NCBI RefSeq assembly: GCF_016862975.1
Contig: NZ_BONZ01000068.1
Coordinates: forward strand, 1 to 64,000
Source of the DNA: Rugosimonospora africana
GTDB lineage: Bacteria > Actinomycetota > Actinomycetes > Mycobacteriales > Micromonosporaceae
Length of the DNA stretch: 64,000 bases
Direction of reading: 5' to 3'
Made by a program: the position numbers and the translations under genes. The stretch's first letter is position 1. Every line of letters begins with the position of its first letter. Below the pieces are notes generated by a model. That model had not been told where the DNA came from, searched no databases, and saw nothing but the letters and a program-made list of their open reading frames with translations. Positions 25,506 to 34,154 of the stretch are shown piece after piece.

Positions 25506-26039
25506 ATGGATCGCGCGGAGGTGCTGCTGATCGGCGGCCGTGCCGGGGTGGGCAAGACCACGATCGGGTGGGAGGTCTCCGCGCGCCTGCGCGCCGCCGC
25601 CGTCCGGCACGCGATCGTCGAGGGCGACTTCATGGGGCAGGTACACCCGGCACCGGAGGGGGATCCGGACCGGTCGAGGATCGTGGCGAGCAACCTGGCC
25701 GCCGTCTGGTCCAACTATCGCGGGCTCGGCTACCGCCGGCTCATCTACACCAACACGCTCAGCGTGTTGCCCTCCAGCACCGGCATGTTCCGCCGGGCGA
25801 TGGGCGCCGACGTGCGGATCGTCCGCGTTCTCCTCACCGCCGACGACGCGACGGTGGACGACCGGCTCGCGCGGCGGGAACTCGGCACCGAACTGGAGGA
25901 GACGCGCGACAGCAGCGTCCACAAGGCCCGGCTCCTGGATGAGCGGGTGCCGGCGGACACGGTGCGGATCGCGACCGATCGCCGGAGCGTCACGGACATC
26001 GCCCACGACGTGGTGACCGCCACGGGCTGGGCCCCGTAG
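25506..26039 (+). CDS. P-loop kinase-like protein
   Basis: A 177-residue protein with Walker A GGRAGVGKTT (residues 9-18), a short acidic motif EGDFMGQVHP after strand 2 and a lid-like region (DRLARRELG) as in small nucleoside or gluconate/shikimate-type kinases. The substrate cannot be identified. The N-terminus fits ATG 25506, although the ribosome-binding site is weak. The gene ends in a degenerate tandem array in which its TAG stop recurs. Confidence 0.75.
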   Translation: MDRAEVLLIGGRAGVGKTTIGWEVSARLRAAAVRHAIVEGDFMGQVHPAPEGDPDRSRIVASNLAAVWSNYRGLGYRRLIYTNTLSVLPSSTGMFRRAMGADVRIVRVLLTADDATVDDRLARRELGTELEETRDSSVHKARLLDERVPADTVRIATDRRSVTDIAHDVVTATGWAP

Positions 26040-26093
26040 CGTCGGGGCCGGTAGGGACTCGGCCCGTTAGCGACCGGGCCCGGCGGCCACTAG
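26031..26093. repeat. Degenerate stop-codon tandem array (TAG type)
   Basis: TAG recurs at 26037, 26052, 26068 and 26091 within similar GC-rich units (GTAGCGTCGGGGCCG, GTAGGGACTCGGCCCG, TTAGCGACCGGGCCCG). The first TAG is the stop of the P-loop gene. The last unit runs into the convergent MFS stop. Confidence 0.6.
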
Positions 26094-27622
26094 GTCGGGA
26101 CCATCCGGTTCTCCTCACCGGGGTCGCGCAACGCGGCCGGTACCCCGCGGGGCAGCAACAGCACCGACACCACCGCGCCCAGCAGGAACAGGCCGGTCGA
26201 CCACCAGAACGCGGTCGTGTAGCCGTGCACCGCGGCCTGTGCCCCGGTCTGCGCGGACGGCGTCCGGCCGGCGAGGAAGCGCGCCGCGGCGGTGGCCGCC
26301 AGCGTGTTGAGTACCGCGACGCCGATCGAACCGCCGACCTGCTGCACGGTGTTGAACGTCGCCGACGCCACCCCGGCGTCCTCGGACAGCACGCCCAGCG
26401 TGGCGATGCTGGAACTGGTGGAGAAGACCAGACCGAGCCCGATGCCGAGCAGCGCCATGCTGGGCAACAGGTCGGCGAAGTAGTCGCTGGTCAGGCCGAT
26501 CCGGGTCATCAGGTACACGCCGGCGGCGCCGAGCACCATCCCGACCGGCACGATCACCTTCGGCGGGACCCGGCGGGCGAGCGTCGGGCCCAGGATCGCG
26601 GCCACCACGACCAGAACCAACGGCAGCGGCAGGAACGCCAGGCCGGTGCGTACCGCGCTGTAGCGCAGGATTTGCTGGAGATACAGGCTGGTGAACAGGA
26701 AGACTCCGAGCATGGCGCCGGTGGCGAGCAGGATCGCCAGGTAGCCGCCGCCCCGGGTACGGTCGAGCAGCACGCGCAGCGGCAGCAACGGGTTCGACAC
26801 GCGCGCCTGCAGGACGATGAACGCGATCAGCAGCACCGCGCCCACCGCGAGGAAGCCCACGGTCGCCGTTGACACCCAGCCGTCGCGGGGTACGTTCGCG
26901 AAGCCGTACACGATCGCGAACAGCCCGCCGCACACGGTCGCGGTACTCGGTACGTCGATGCGCGCGTGGGAGGCCGCGGGGCCGCGCCCGGGCAGCAGCG
27001 CGATCGCCCCGGCGGCCGCCGGGATTGCCGCCACGATGTTGATGTACAGGGTCCACCGCCAGGACAGGTACTCGGTGAGCACGCCACCGAGCAGGAGACC
27101 GACGGTGGCACCGCCGACGGCGATGGCGCCGAATATGCCGAATGCCCGTCCCCGTTCCCGCCCGCGGGCGAACGTGGTGGTGAGCACGGCGAGGGCTGCC
27201 GGCGCCAGGAACGCGGCGAACACCCCCTGAATCGCGCGGCTGGCCACCAGCATCATGAAGTTGCGGGCCGCACCGCCGACCGCCGAGGCGATGGCGAAGC
27301 CGATCAGCCCGGTGACCAACACGTTCTTGCGGCCGATGCGGTCGGCCAGCCGTCCGCTGATCAGGAGCAGGCTGCCGAACGCGAGTGTGTACCCGGTGAT
27401 CACCCATTGCCGGTCGCCGGCGCTGAAGTTCAGCGCGCGCTGCGCGGACGGCAGCGCGATGTTCATGACGGTGTTGTCCAGCGCGATCATCATCTGCGCC
27501 AGGCCGACGACTCCGAGGACCCACCAGCGCCGGGACTCCAACTGGCTCCGCGCCTCGCGCGCCGGCACCCTCCGCGTGGCGGCCGGGCGGGCGAATACCC
27601 TGCGGTTGATCTCCGAGCTCAT
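26090..27622 (-). CDS. MFS drug-efflux transporter (DHA2/EmrB type, 14 TM)
   Basis: A 510-residue exporter with 14 predicted hydrophobic helices, motif A GRLADRIGRKNVLV, motif C-like GPTLGLLLGGVL-type helix 5 (GGATVGLLLGGVL) and LDNTVMNIALPSAQRAL in helix 1, which is characteristic of DHA2 antiporters. ATG 27622 is preceded by GGAAGG. A longer open frame upstream to 28162 is made of repeats and is not coding. No regulator is adjacent. Substrate unknown. Confidence 0.9.
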   Translation of the reverse strand: MSSEINRRVFARPAATRRVPAREARSQLESRRWWVLGVVGLAQMMIALDNTVMNIALPSAQRALNFSAGDRQWVITGYTLAFGSLLLISGRLADRIGRKNVLVTGLIGFAIASAVGGAARNFMMLVASRAIQGVFAAFLAPAALAVLTTTFARGRERGRAFGIFGAIAVGGATVGLLLGGVLTEYLSWRWTLYINIVAAIPAAAGAIALLPGRGPAASHARIDVPSTATVCGGLFAIVYGFANVPRDGWVSTATVGFLAVGAVLLIAFIVLQARVSNPLLPLRVLLDRTRGGGYLAILLATGAMLGVFLFTSLYLQQILRYSAVRTGLAFLPLPLVLVVVAAILGPTLARRVPPKVIVPVGMVLGAAGVYLMTRIGLTSDYFADLLPSMALLGIGLGLVFSTSSSIATLGVLSEDAGVASATFNTVQQVGGSIGVAVLNTLAATAAARFLAGRTPSAQTGAQAAVHGYTTAFWWSTGLFLLGAVVSVLLLPRGVPAALRDPGEENRMVPT

Positions 27623-28263
27623 GAGCGCCTTCCGCCGGTCGTCGGTGATCGCGTGGCGCTGGTACCGGCGCACCGGCAGCAGCCGGCGGTCCGGTCCCGA
27701 GCGCGCCGAAAGGCCCCGGAACCCCTGGCACGGATCCCCGACCTGCAAGGCGATTGCCCAGGAGACGGCCGGGAAAACCCGCCCGGCGTCTTCCGCCCGG
27801 CGTCTTCCGCAAGGCGCCTTCCGCCCGGCGCCTTCCGCCCGCGCCCGGTCTCCCGGTGCCTTCCGCCCGCGCCCCGGCCTCCCCCGGCGGCACATCCCAC
27901 CAGCGAGGCGGCACATCCCGCCGGCTCGGCGCGCGAACCGACCGCGGGATCGGGCGGACCCGGACACGCGTCGACTTTTGGCGTCGATAGCGGGCGGGGC
28001 GTCGAAGAACGGGGCGCACCGCAACACGCCGGTCGAAGCCGGTGGATAGTGCCTTGGCGATTCGCGGACCCCGTTCGAATGCGCGGTGTCGAACGCCATC
28101 GAAAAGCGGAATCCGCATTGGCTGATGCCCACCAATGGGAACGACAATCGCGGGCCCGACAAGGGTTTGACAAGGCCACCCGGTGCCGAACAAGCGTTTG
28201 CGCAAGGGCTTTAGTTCACTATTATTTCTTGACGCACATCAATGTCTCACGCATTGTTGACCC
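27623..28263. other. Long intergenic region with repeats and an AT-rich promoter
   Basis: About 640 bp between divergent genes. From the MFS side it holds a 14-bp tandem array (27780-27863) and a 13-bp direct repeat GGCGGCACATCCC at 27886 and 27907. The last ~70 bp is distinctly AT-richer and carries the promoter of the FnIII/CBM2 gene. Minus-strand frames through this stretch encode only Gly/Arg/Ala repeats. Confidence 0.6.
27780..27863. repeat. 14-bp tandem repeat, six units
   Basis: CGCCCGGCGTCTTC occurs twice (27780, 27794), then CGCAAGGCGCCTTC, CGCCCGGCGCCTTC, and a diverged double unit to 27863. On the minus strand each unit reads GAAGACGCC or GAAGGCGCC, resembling the sequence just in front of the MFS start. 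Confidence 0.8.
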
Positions 28264-28264
28264 A
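28229..28264 (+). promoter_or_regulatory. Promoter of a probably leaderless transcript
   Basis: TTGACG (28229-28234), a 17-bp spacer and CATTGT (28252-28257) put the expected start point at the A of ATG 28264. There is no Shine-Dalgarno sequence before this ATG. Confidence 0.5.
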
Positions 28265-29427
28265 TGCCACAAATAGCTGCCCCTGCCGCATTGCGCCGCA
28301 GGCGGCCACAGCTGTACGCCACGATTGTCCTCAGCGCCGCGATGGTCGCCACCGGTCTGGTCGCCGTCGGGGCCGCGAACGCGGGCACGGCACCCACGGG
28401 ATCGGTCGGCACCGGACCCCTGCCCACCGACAGCGTCACGCCCAGCCAACCGAGCACGTCGCCGTTCGCGCCGACGGCGCCGACCGACCTGACCGTCACC
28501 AGCCTCCTGTCACACTCCCTGACGCTGAGCTGGACCGCCTCGACTCCCGGCTGCTGCCCGATCACCGAGTACGGCATCACGATGGCTCGACCATTCACCG
28601 ACGTCATCGGGGGAACGAGGGTCGCAAACGTCGCAACGGCCACGGTTCCGGTCTACCCGAACGATCAGTACACGATCTCGGTACACGCGATCGACAGTTC
28701 GGGGCAGTCGTCGCCGTCGTCCAACCTGATCACGCTGGTCGCCCCGGCCAACGACACCGGCGACATGAGCGCGCCGACGACCCCGGGCAACCTGACCTTC
28801 ACCGACGCCACCGGGCCGACGCTGACCTGGTCGGCCTCGACCGACGACGTGGGCGTCACCGGGTACAACGTCTACCACTTCGACGGTTGGTACAGCTCGA
28901 AGCTCGTCGGCACGGTGACCGGGACGACGTTCGCCGTGCCGCCGTGGACCGGACCGCCACCGCCTGGCGTCTTGCACCAGTACTACGTGCGGGCCTTCGA
29001 CGCGGCCGGCAACCTGTCGATCGCGACCAATGCGGTCAACGGGCATCCGGCCATCCCGACGCCGAGCCCGTCGACCGCACCGCCGAGCCCGTCGCCGAGC
29101 CCGTCGCCGGCCTGCACCGTGACGTACACGAACGTGTCGCAGTGGCCGGGCGGCTTCGTCGCGAGGCTGAAGGCGGTCAACTCGGGGTCGGCCCCGATCC
29201 GCGGCTGGAAGCTCGGCTTCACGTTCGGCGGCGACCAGCGCATCACCGCCGCGTGGGACGCCACGTTCAACCAGTCCGGCGCCGCCGCGACGTTGCGGAA
29301 CACGCACGGCAACGCGGTGATCCCGGCACACGGCAGCGTGTCCATGGAGATCAGGGGAACCTGGCACGGCAGCGACGCCGCGCCAACGGCCTTCCTGCTC
29401 AACGACGTCCCCTGCGCGGCCGGATGA
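28264..29427 (+). CDS. Secreted protein with two FnIII domains and CBM2
   Basis: A 387-residue exported protein: an Arg-rich n-region and signal peptide (residues ~1-40, ATIVLSAAMVATGLVAVGAANA), two fibronectin type III domains (~70-160 and ~168-262; APTDLTVTSLLSHSLTLSWTA and TTPGNLTFTDATGPTLTWSAS), a Pro/Ser-Pro repeat linker, and a C-terminal family 2 cellulose-binding module (CTVTYTNVSQWPGGFVARLKAVN to NDVPCAAG, with the Cys pair at its ends). No catalytic domain is present, so it may be a scaffold or binding protein for cellulose or chitin. It ends in a tandem array that includes its stop codon. Confidence 0.86.
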   Translation: MPQIAAPAALRRRRPQLYATIVLSAAMVATGLVAVGAANAGTAPTGSVGTGPLPTDSVTPSQPSTSPFAPTAPTDLTVTSLLSHSLTLSWTASTPGCCPITEYGITMARPFTDVIGGTRVANVATATVPVYPNDQYTISVHAIDSSGQSSPSSNLITLVAPANDTGDMSAPTTPGNLTFTDATGPTLTWSASTDDVGVTGYNVYHFDGWYSSKLVGTVTGTTFAVPPWTGPPPPGVLHQYYVRAFDAAGNLSIATNAVNGHPAIPTPSPSTAPPSPSPSPSPACTVTYTNVSQWPGGFVARLKAVNSGSAPIRGWKLGFTFGGDQRITAAWDATFNQSGAAATLRNTHGNAVIPAHGSVSMEIRGTWHGSDAAPTAFLLNDVPCAAG

Positions 29428-29516
29428 CAACGCGGCCGGCTCGTGACGCGGCCTGCCAACGACGCGGCCTGCCAACGACGCGGCCGGTCAACGACGCGGC
29501 CGGCTCATGACCAGCG
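29421..29516. repeat. 16-bp tandem array containing the stop codon
   Basis: Units CGGATGACAACGCGGC, CGGCTCGTGACGCGGC, CTGCCAACGACGCGGC (twice), CGGTCAACGACGCGGC and a decayed CGGCTCATGACCAGCG follow one another without spacers. The first unit carries the TGA stop (29425-29427) of the CBM2 gene. Confidence 0.85.
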
Positions 29517-29817
29517 GGGGTCAGGGCCGGCCACCGGCGAGGCGGCGTGAGGTCGCCTCGCCGGGATGTCCACAGTGGATTATGACGGAATCATCGGATG
29601 ACTTCGCCGGCATTCGAGGAGATGGTCCGGTGATTCAGTCAACACAGCCGTGTCCCGAGACGGATCTAGACAGGTTATGCGGGCTGTGCGAGGCTGCGAG
29701 GCGATCGTACATCGGGTTAATCTGCGCGACGGCCGGCTGAACGGACTCTGTCCCACAGGGCGCCGGGGCGGGTTCGCCAGACACGCTCGCCTGCCGCTGC
29801 GACGAGGGGACAACTTC
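29517..29817. other. Intergenic region before the FAH operon
   Basis: About 300 bp with locally lower GC (29579-29690), which probably holds the promoter of the FAH-SDR-LarA operon. No gene is recognisable. Confidence 0.4.
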
Positions 29818-30666
29818 ATGAGGCTGGTGCGGATCGGACCGGCGGGTGCCGAACGGCCCGCGGTGCTCGACGGTGACGCGCGGTATCTCGACATCTCGCC
29901 ACTCACCACAGACATCGACGGTGCCTTCCTCGCCGGCGACGGGGTCGACCGGGTGCGCGACGCCGTCGCCCGCGGAGAGCTGACCGAGCTTCCCACCCCC
30001 GAGCGGATCGGGTCGCCGATCGCCCGGCCCGGCAAGGTCGTGTGCATCGGGCTGAACTACTCCGACCACGCCGCCGAGACCGGGGCGGCCACCCCGACCG
30101 AGCCGATCATCTTCATGAAGGGGCCGGACACCGTGGTCGGCCCGAACGACACTGTGCTCATTCCGCGACGCAGCGTCAAGACCGACTACGAGGTCGAGTT
30201 GGGCATCGTCATCGGCAAGCCGGCCCGGTACCTCGACTCGCCTGCCGACGCGGCCGGGGTCATCGCCGGCTACGCGCTGGCCAACGACGTGAGCGAGCGC
30301 GAGTTCCAGACCGAGCGGGGCGGTCAGTGGGACAAGGGCAAGTCCTGCGAGACCTTCAACCCGCTGGGCCCGTGGCTGGTGACCGCGGACGAGGTACCCG
30401 ATCCGCAGGCGCTGGGCCTGCGCACCTGGGTCAACGGCGAGGTGCGCCAGGACGGCAACACCAAAAACATGATCTTCGGGGTGTACCACGTGGTGTGGTA
30501 CCTGAGCCAGTTCATGGTGCTCGAACCCGGCGACCTGGTGAACACCGGCACTCCGGCCGGCGTCGGCTTCGGCGCCAACGACTTCCCGTTCCTGCGCGCC
30601 GGCGACGTGGTCGAGCTGGAGATCGACGGGCTGGGCCGGGCCCGGCAGGAGATGGGTCAGGCATGA
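29818..30666 (+). CDS. Fumarylacetoacetate hydrolase family protein
   Basis: A 282-residue FAH-fold protein: PGKVVCIGLNYSDHAAETG, EPIIFMKGPDTVVGPND, the metal-binding block TDYEVELGIVIGK and GYALANDVSEREFQ, ending TGTPAGVGFG. FAH enzymes hydrolyse C-C bonds of 2,4-diketo acids. Immediately followed by an SDR (ATGA overlap) and a LarA homologue. The FAH/SDR pair matches the oxidative L-fucose or L-rhamnose route, in which an SDR makes a 2,4-diketo-3-deoxy sugar acid and an FAH enzyme cleaves it. ATG 29818 has GAGGGG upstream. Confidence 0.9.
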   Translation: MRLVRIGPAGAERPAVLDGDARYLDISPLTTDIDGAFLAGDGVDRVRDAVARGELTELPTPERIGSPIARPGKVVCIGLNYSDHAAETGAATPTEPIIFMKGPDTVVGPNDTVLIPRRSVKTDYEVELGIVIGKPARYLDSPADAAGVIAGYALANDVSEREFQTERGGQWDKGKSCETFNPLGPWLVTADEVPDPQALGLRTWVNGEVRQDGNTKNMIFGVYHVVWYLSQFMVLEPGDLVNTGTPAGVGFGANDFPFLRAGDVVELEIDGLGRARQEMGQA

Positions 30667-31424
30667 GCAACGGGGATTTCGCCGGGCTTGTCGCCGCCGT
30701 CACCGGGGGCGCATCGGGGATCGGACTGGCCACCGCACAGTTGCTGGCGCAGCGGGGCGCCACCGTGGCGGTACTCGACCTCAAACCCGACAACGTCGAC
30801 GCGCCGCTGCGCGGGATCGTCTGCGATGTCAGCGACGACGACAGCGTGCGGGACGCGATCGGCGAGGTCGTCGGGCGGCACGGGGCGCTGGACATCCTGG
30901 TCAACAACGCCGGCATCGGCGCGCAGGGCAGCGTCGAGGACAACTCCGACGCCGAGTGGCAGCGGGTGTTCGACGTCAACGTGATCGGCATGGTGCGGGC
31001 CAGCCGGGCCGCACTGCCCCACCTGCGCCGCTCGGCGCACGCCGCGATCGTGAACACCTGCTCGATCGCGGCGACCGCCGGCCTGCCGCAACGCGCGCTG
31101 TACTCGGCCTCCAAGGGGGCGGTGCTCGCCCTGACCCGGGCGATGGCCGCCGACCACCTGCGCGAGGGCATCCGGGTCAACTGCGTCACCCCGGGCACCG
31201 CCGACACCCCATGGATCGACCGGCTGCTGTCGGTGGCGCCCGACCCGGCCGCGGAGCGCGCCGCGCTCGAGGCCCGGCAGCCGCACGGCCGGCTGGTCCG
31301 GGCGGACGAGGTGGCCGCCGCGATCGCCTACCTGGCAAGCCCCGCGGCCGGCTCCACGACCGGCGTGGATCTCGCAGTGGACGGCGGGATGGCCGGCCTA
31401 CGGCTGCGCCCGGCCGGCCAATGA
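30663..31424 (+). CDS. SDR dehydrogenase, probably sugar-acid specific
   Basis: A 253-residue SDR with TGGASGIG (~14), LVNNAGIG, catalytic Ser in NTCSIAAT and YSASK (Tyr ~147, Lys ~151), followed by RVNCVTPGTADTPWI. It is translationally coupled to the FAH gene (ATGA). By context, a 2-keto-3-deoxy-L-fuconate/rhamnonate-type 4-dehydrogenase is likely; motif evidence alone only supports SDR. The C-terminus (AGLRLRPAGQ) sits inside a 48-bp repeat that continues past the stop. Confidence 0.9.
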   Translation: MSNGDFAGLVAAVTGGASGIGLATAQLLAQRGATVAVLDLKPDNVDAPLRGIVCDVSDDDSVRDAIGEVVGRHGALDILVNNAGIGAQGSVEDNSDAEWQRVFDVNVIGMVRASRAALPHLRRSAHAAIVNTCSIAATAGLPQRALYSASKGAVLALTRAMAADHLREGIRVNCVTPGTADTPWIDRLLSVAPDPAAERAALEARQPHGRLVRADEVAAAIAYLASPAAGSTTGVDLAVDGGMAGLRLRPAGQ

Positions 31425-31530
31425 CGCCGGGCCCAGCCACGAACCTGCCGGCCGCGCCCGGCCGGCCAATGACGCCGGGCCCAGCCACGAAATGCGGCTG
31501 TGCCCGGCCGGCCGATGAGGCCCGGCACGG
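31406..31530. repeat. 48-bp period repeat spanning the SDR stop
   Basis: A 38-bp block beginning GCGCCCGGCCGGCCAATGAC at 31406 is repeated exactly at 31454 (period 48), and a partial third copy starts near 31502 (GCCCGGCCGGCCGATGAG). Each copy contains the TGA that ends the SDR frame. Confidence 0.85.
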
Positions 31531-31536
31531 CAGGCC

Positions 31537-32796
31537 ATGAGAGTCCAGCTCGCGTACGGCAGTGACGGTCTGGCCGTCGACCTGCCCGACGGGCGCACGA
31601 CGGTGATCGCGCCGACCCATCCACCCGGCGTCGGCGACGAGCGGGCCGCGCTGCGCCAGGCACTGCGGCACCCTCAGGCCGGGCCGCCGTTGCGCGAGCG
31701 GGTGCGCCCCGGCCAGACGGTAGCCATCTCGGCCTGCGACGGCACCCGCCCGCAGCCGCGCCAGGTGATGGTCGAGGCGATCCTCGACGAACTCGATGGC
31801 GTACTCGCCCGCGAGGACCTGGTGATCCTGGTGGCCACCGGTACGCACCGGGCCAACACCGCGGCCGAACTGCGCGCCATGTTCGGCGACTGGATCGTCG
31901 ACAACGTACGCATCGTCAACCACGACGCGCGGGACGCCGGTTCGCTGCGGTTCCTGGGCCGCTTCGGCAACGACGTACCGGTGTGGCTGAATCGCGAGTG
32001 GGTCGACGCCGACGTACGCATCACCACCGGTTTCGTCGAGCCGCACTTCTTCGCCGGGTTCTCCGGCGGTCCCAAGCTTGTCGCGCCCGGGCTCGCCGGC
32101 CTGGACACGGTGCTGACCCTGCACGACGCCGCGCGCATCGGCGACGCCCGGGCCACCTGGGGCATCACCGAGGGCAATCCGGTGCATGACGACGTGCGTG
32201 CCATCGCGGCGGGTACCGGCGTGCACTTCGCCCTCGACGTCATCCTCAACCGGCAGCAGCGGATCGTGGCCGCGTTCGGCGGCGACCTGCTGGCCATGCA
32301 CGCCGCGGCCATCGAGGCGGCCCGGACGATCGCGATGCGCCCGGTACCGGCGCCGTTCGACGTGGTGGTCACCACGAACGCCGGCTTCCCCCTGGACCAG
32401 AACCTGTACCAGTCGGTCAAGGGCATGTCGGCGGCGGCCACCGTGGTGAAGCCCGGCGGCACCATCATCTGCGCGGCCGAGTGCCGCGACGGCTTCCCCG
32501 ATCACGGCTCATACCGCGAGGTGCTGACCTCGCAGCCCTCCCCGGCCGCGCTGCTGGAGGCGATCCGGGCCCGGCCGCGTACCGTGCCGGACCAGTGGCA
32601 GGTGCAGGTTCAGGCGCGCATCCAGTCCGCCGCACGGGTGGTCATGCACACCTCGTACCTGTCCGACGCCCAGCTTCGGGAGGCGCACCTGGAGCAGACC
32701 GCCGACATCGCGGACTGCGTGGCGCGGCACGGTTCGCACGCGACGGTCTGCGTCCTGCCCGAGGGCCCGCAGACCATCCCCTACCTCAGTCCCTGA
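31537..32796 (+). CDS. larA: LarA-family nickel-pincer racemase/epimerase
   Basis: A 419-residue protein of the LarA family (lactate racemase and related 2-hydroxyacid racemases/epimerases). Typical motifs are present: SACDGTRPQP (~65-74), ATGTHRANT (His ~102), VEPHFFAGFSGGPKLVAPG (His ~170 and the Lys that holds the pyridinium nickel-pincer cofactor) and LDQNLYQSVKGM. It acts in the cytosol and needs LarB, LarC and LarE for cofactor synthesis; none are in the window. As third gene after FAH and SDR it may epimerise a sugar acid or aldonate feeding that pathway rather than lactate. Confidence 0.88.
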   Translation: MRVQLAYGSDGLAVDLPDGRTTVIAPTHPPGVGDERAALRQALRHPQAGPPLRERVRPGQTVAISACDGTRPQPRQVMVEAILDELDGVLAREDLVILVATGTHRANTAAELRAMFGDWIVDNVRIVNHDARDAGSLRFLGRFGNDVPVWLNREWVDADVRITTGFVEPHFFAGFSGGPKLVAPGLAGLDTVLTLHDAARIGDARATWGITEGNPVHDDVRAIAAGTGVHFALDVILNRQQRIVAAFGGDLLAMHAAAIEAARTIAMRPVPAPFDVVVTTNAGFPLDQNLYQSVKGMSAAATVVKPGGTIICAAECRDGFPDHGSYREVLTSQPSPAALLEAIRARPRTVPDQWQVQVQARIQSAARVVMHTSYLSDAQLREAHLEQTADIADCVARHGSHATVCVLPEGPQTIPYLSP

Positions 32797-32834
32797 TCGC
32801 CGACGGCGCGGCCGGAGGTGCCTGGCCGACTCGG

Positions 32835-33998
32835 TCAACCATCCTGCGCTGACGCGGCGGCCTGCTCGACGACGACCACGATCACCCAGATCGCGACGCT
32901 CAGGCTCACCGCCACGAGTGGCGGCAGCCCACCGAGCGCGATGACCAGCGCGACGACCGCCAACGCGCCGTGGGCCGACGCCACCCTCCGGCTGACCGGC
33001 CGGTTGAGACCGAGATAGAGGATCAACCCGCCCAGCACCAACGCCAGTTGGCTTCCGCCCAGCAGCGGCCCGGAAACGCCGCGCTCGTGGTGCGCCGCCT
33101 CCCGCGCGGCCAACTCGACCGCGACGCCCAGGGCCGCTATCGCCCCGTACACCGCCAGATGGCCGTACCCGTAGAGGAAGCTGCGGAGTGTCGCCCGCCT
33201 GCCGGCGCGTAGTGCCCGGTTGGCTTCGCCGCGGTGGAACGCCGTGATGAAGTACACCCACCACACCCCGCTGGCGATGACGAAGCCGCCTGTTCCGATG
33301 GCCATGGTCGACGGTCGCCAGCCGGTCGCGTCGATCGCATTGGCGAGCGCGAGGACAGCCTCCCCGAGCACGACGATGGTGAACAGTCCGAACCGCTCCG
33401 GCATGTGTGACTCCTGAGTCGGTAGGCTGCTCACCCTGGCGTAGGCCACTGGTCCGGAGACCGCCGCGTTGACGACCAGCGCGGCACCCCAGACGGCGTA
33501 CCGAGCCGGGGTGGGTACCAGCAGCGAACCGAACCAGGCGGCGGCGCCGACCAGGTACCCGAGGACGAACCACCGGCAGAATTCCCGTACCTGTTCGTCC
33601 AGCCACCCGACGACCGCGTACATGCCGAGGAGCAGCAGCAACAACAGTCCGTACGCCACCGCGAACCGGCCAGAGTTCCCGGCCGCTACGCCGCCGAGCG
33701 ACGTGGACAATGCCAACACGCCCAGCATCGCGACCAGTTGCACCAGGCGGCTCGGCGGACGGTCGTCGTCGAAGAGGTCAGCGAAGTAGGAGAAGCTGAT
33801 CCACAGCCACCAGACCGTGGTCAGCAGCCCGGCAAAGACCAGCACGCCGTGCAACGACGGATCGTCCACCAACAACCGGCCGAGCCGGAACACGGCGACG
33901 ACGAACACCAGGTCGAAGAACAGCTCCAGCCAGCTGGACCGCCGTGTCTCGCCGTAGCTGTGCGTCAGTGAACGCCGGCGACCCGCTGGTTCCGCCAC
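32835..33998 (-). CDS. LtrA-family membrane protein
   Basis: A 387-residue protein with about 11-12 hydrophobic helices and the LtrA signatures SSWLELFFDLVFVVAV and ERFGLFTIVVLGE. The family is named after a Listeria low-temperature-requirement gene, and its function is unknown. It is convergent with the LarA gene and monocistronic. Confidence 0.9.
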   Translation of the reverse strand: MAEPAGRRRSLTHSYGETRRSSWLELFFDLVFVVAVFRLGRLLVDDPSLHGVLVFAGLLTTVWWLWISFSYFADLFDDDRPPSRLVQLVAMLGVLALSTSLGGVAAGNSGRFAVAYGLLLLLLLGMYAVVGWLDEQVREFCRWFVLGYLVGAAAWFGSLLVPTPARYAVWGAALVVNAAVSGPVAYARVSSLPTQESHMPERFGLFTIVVLGEAVLALANAIDATGWRPSTMAIGTGGFVIASGVWWVYFITAFHRGEANRALRAGRRATLRSFLYGYGHLAVYGAIAALGVAVELAAREAAHHERGVSGPLLGGSQLALVLGGLILYLGLNRPVSRRVASAHGALAVVALVIALGGLPPLVAVSLSVAIWVIVVVVEQAAASAQDG

Positions 33999-34126
33999 GG
34001 CGGCAGCATAGCGACGGACCGGCCACAGAGTCGCCGGCTTCGCGGGAAGATCACCCGATCTGGTCCGACCGGCTCCGGTATCCGATGCCGACCGGCCGGG
34101 CCGGCGTGCCCCCGGAGCGGGGTTGG

Positions 34127-34154
34127 CCTCAGGCCGGGCGGCTCAGGCCGCGTG
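34127..34154. repeat. Duplicated 14-bp unit at the FAH stop
   Basis: CCTCAGGCCGGGCG and GCTCAGGCCGCGTG are adjacent 14-bp units. The second contains the TCA (TGA on the minus strand) that ends the FAH gene at 34143. GCTCAGGCCGCG recurs in the array at 35744. Confidence 0.6.

Noticed and set aside
27623-28205. Extended minus-strand frames upstream of the MFS gene
   Set aside because: They encode only repeated Arg/Gly/Ala/Pro peptides from the 14-bp array and have no conserved domain; the MFS start at 27622 has a good ribosome-binding site.
29421-29516. Possible CRISPR array
   Set aside because: Units are only 16 bp, directly adjacent without unique spacers, and no cas gene is present. The same holds for all other tandem arrays here.
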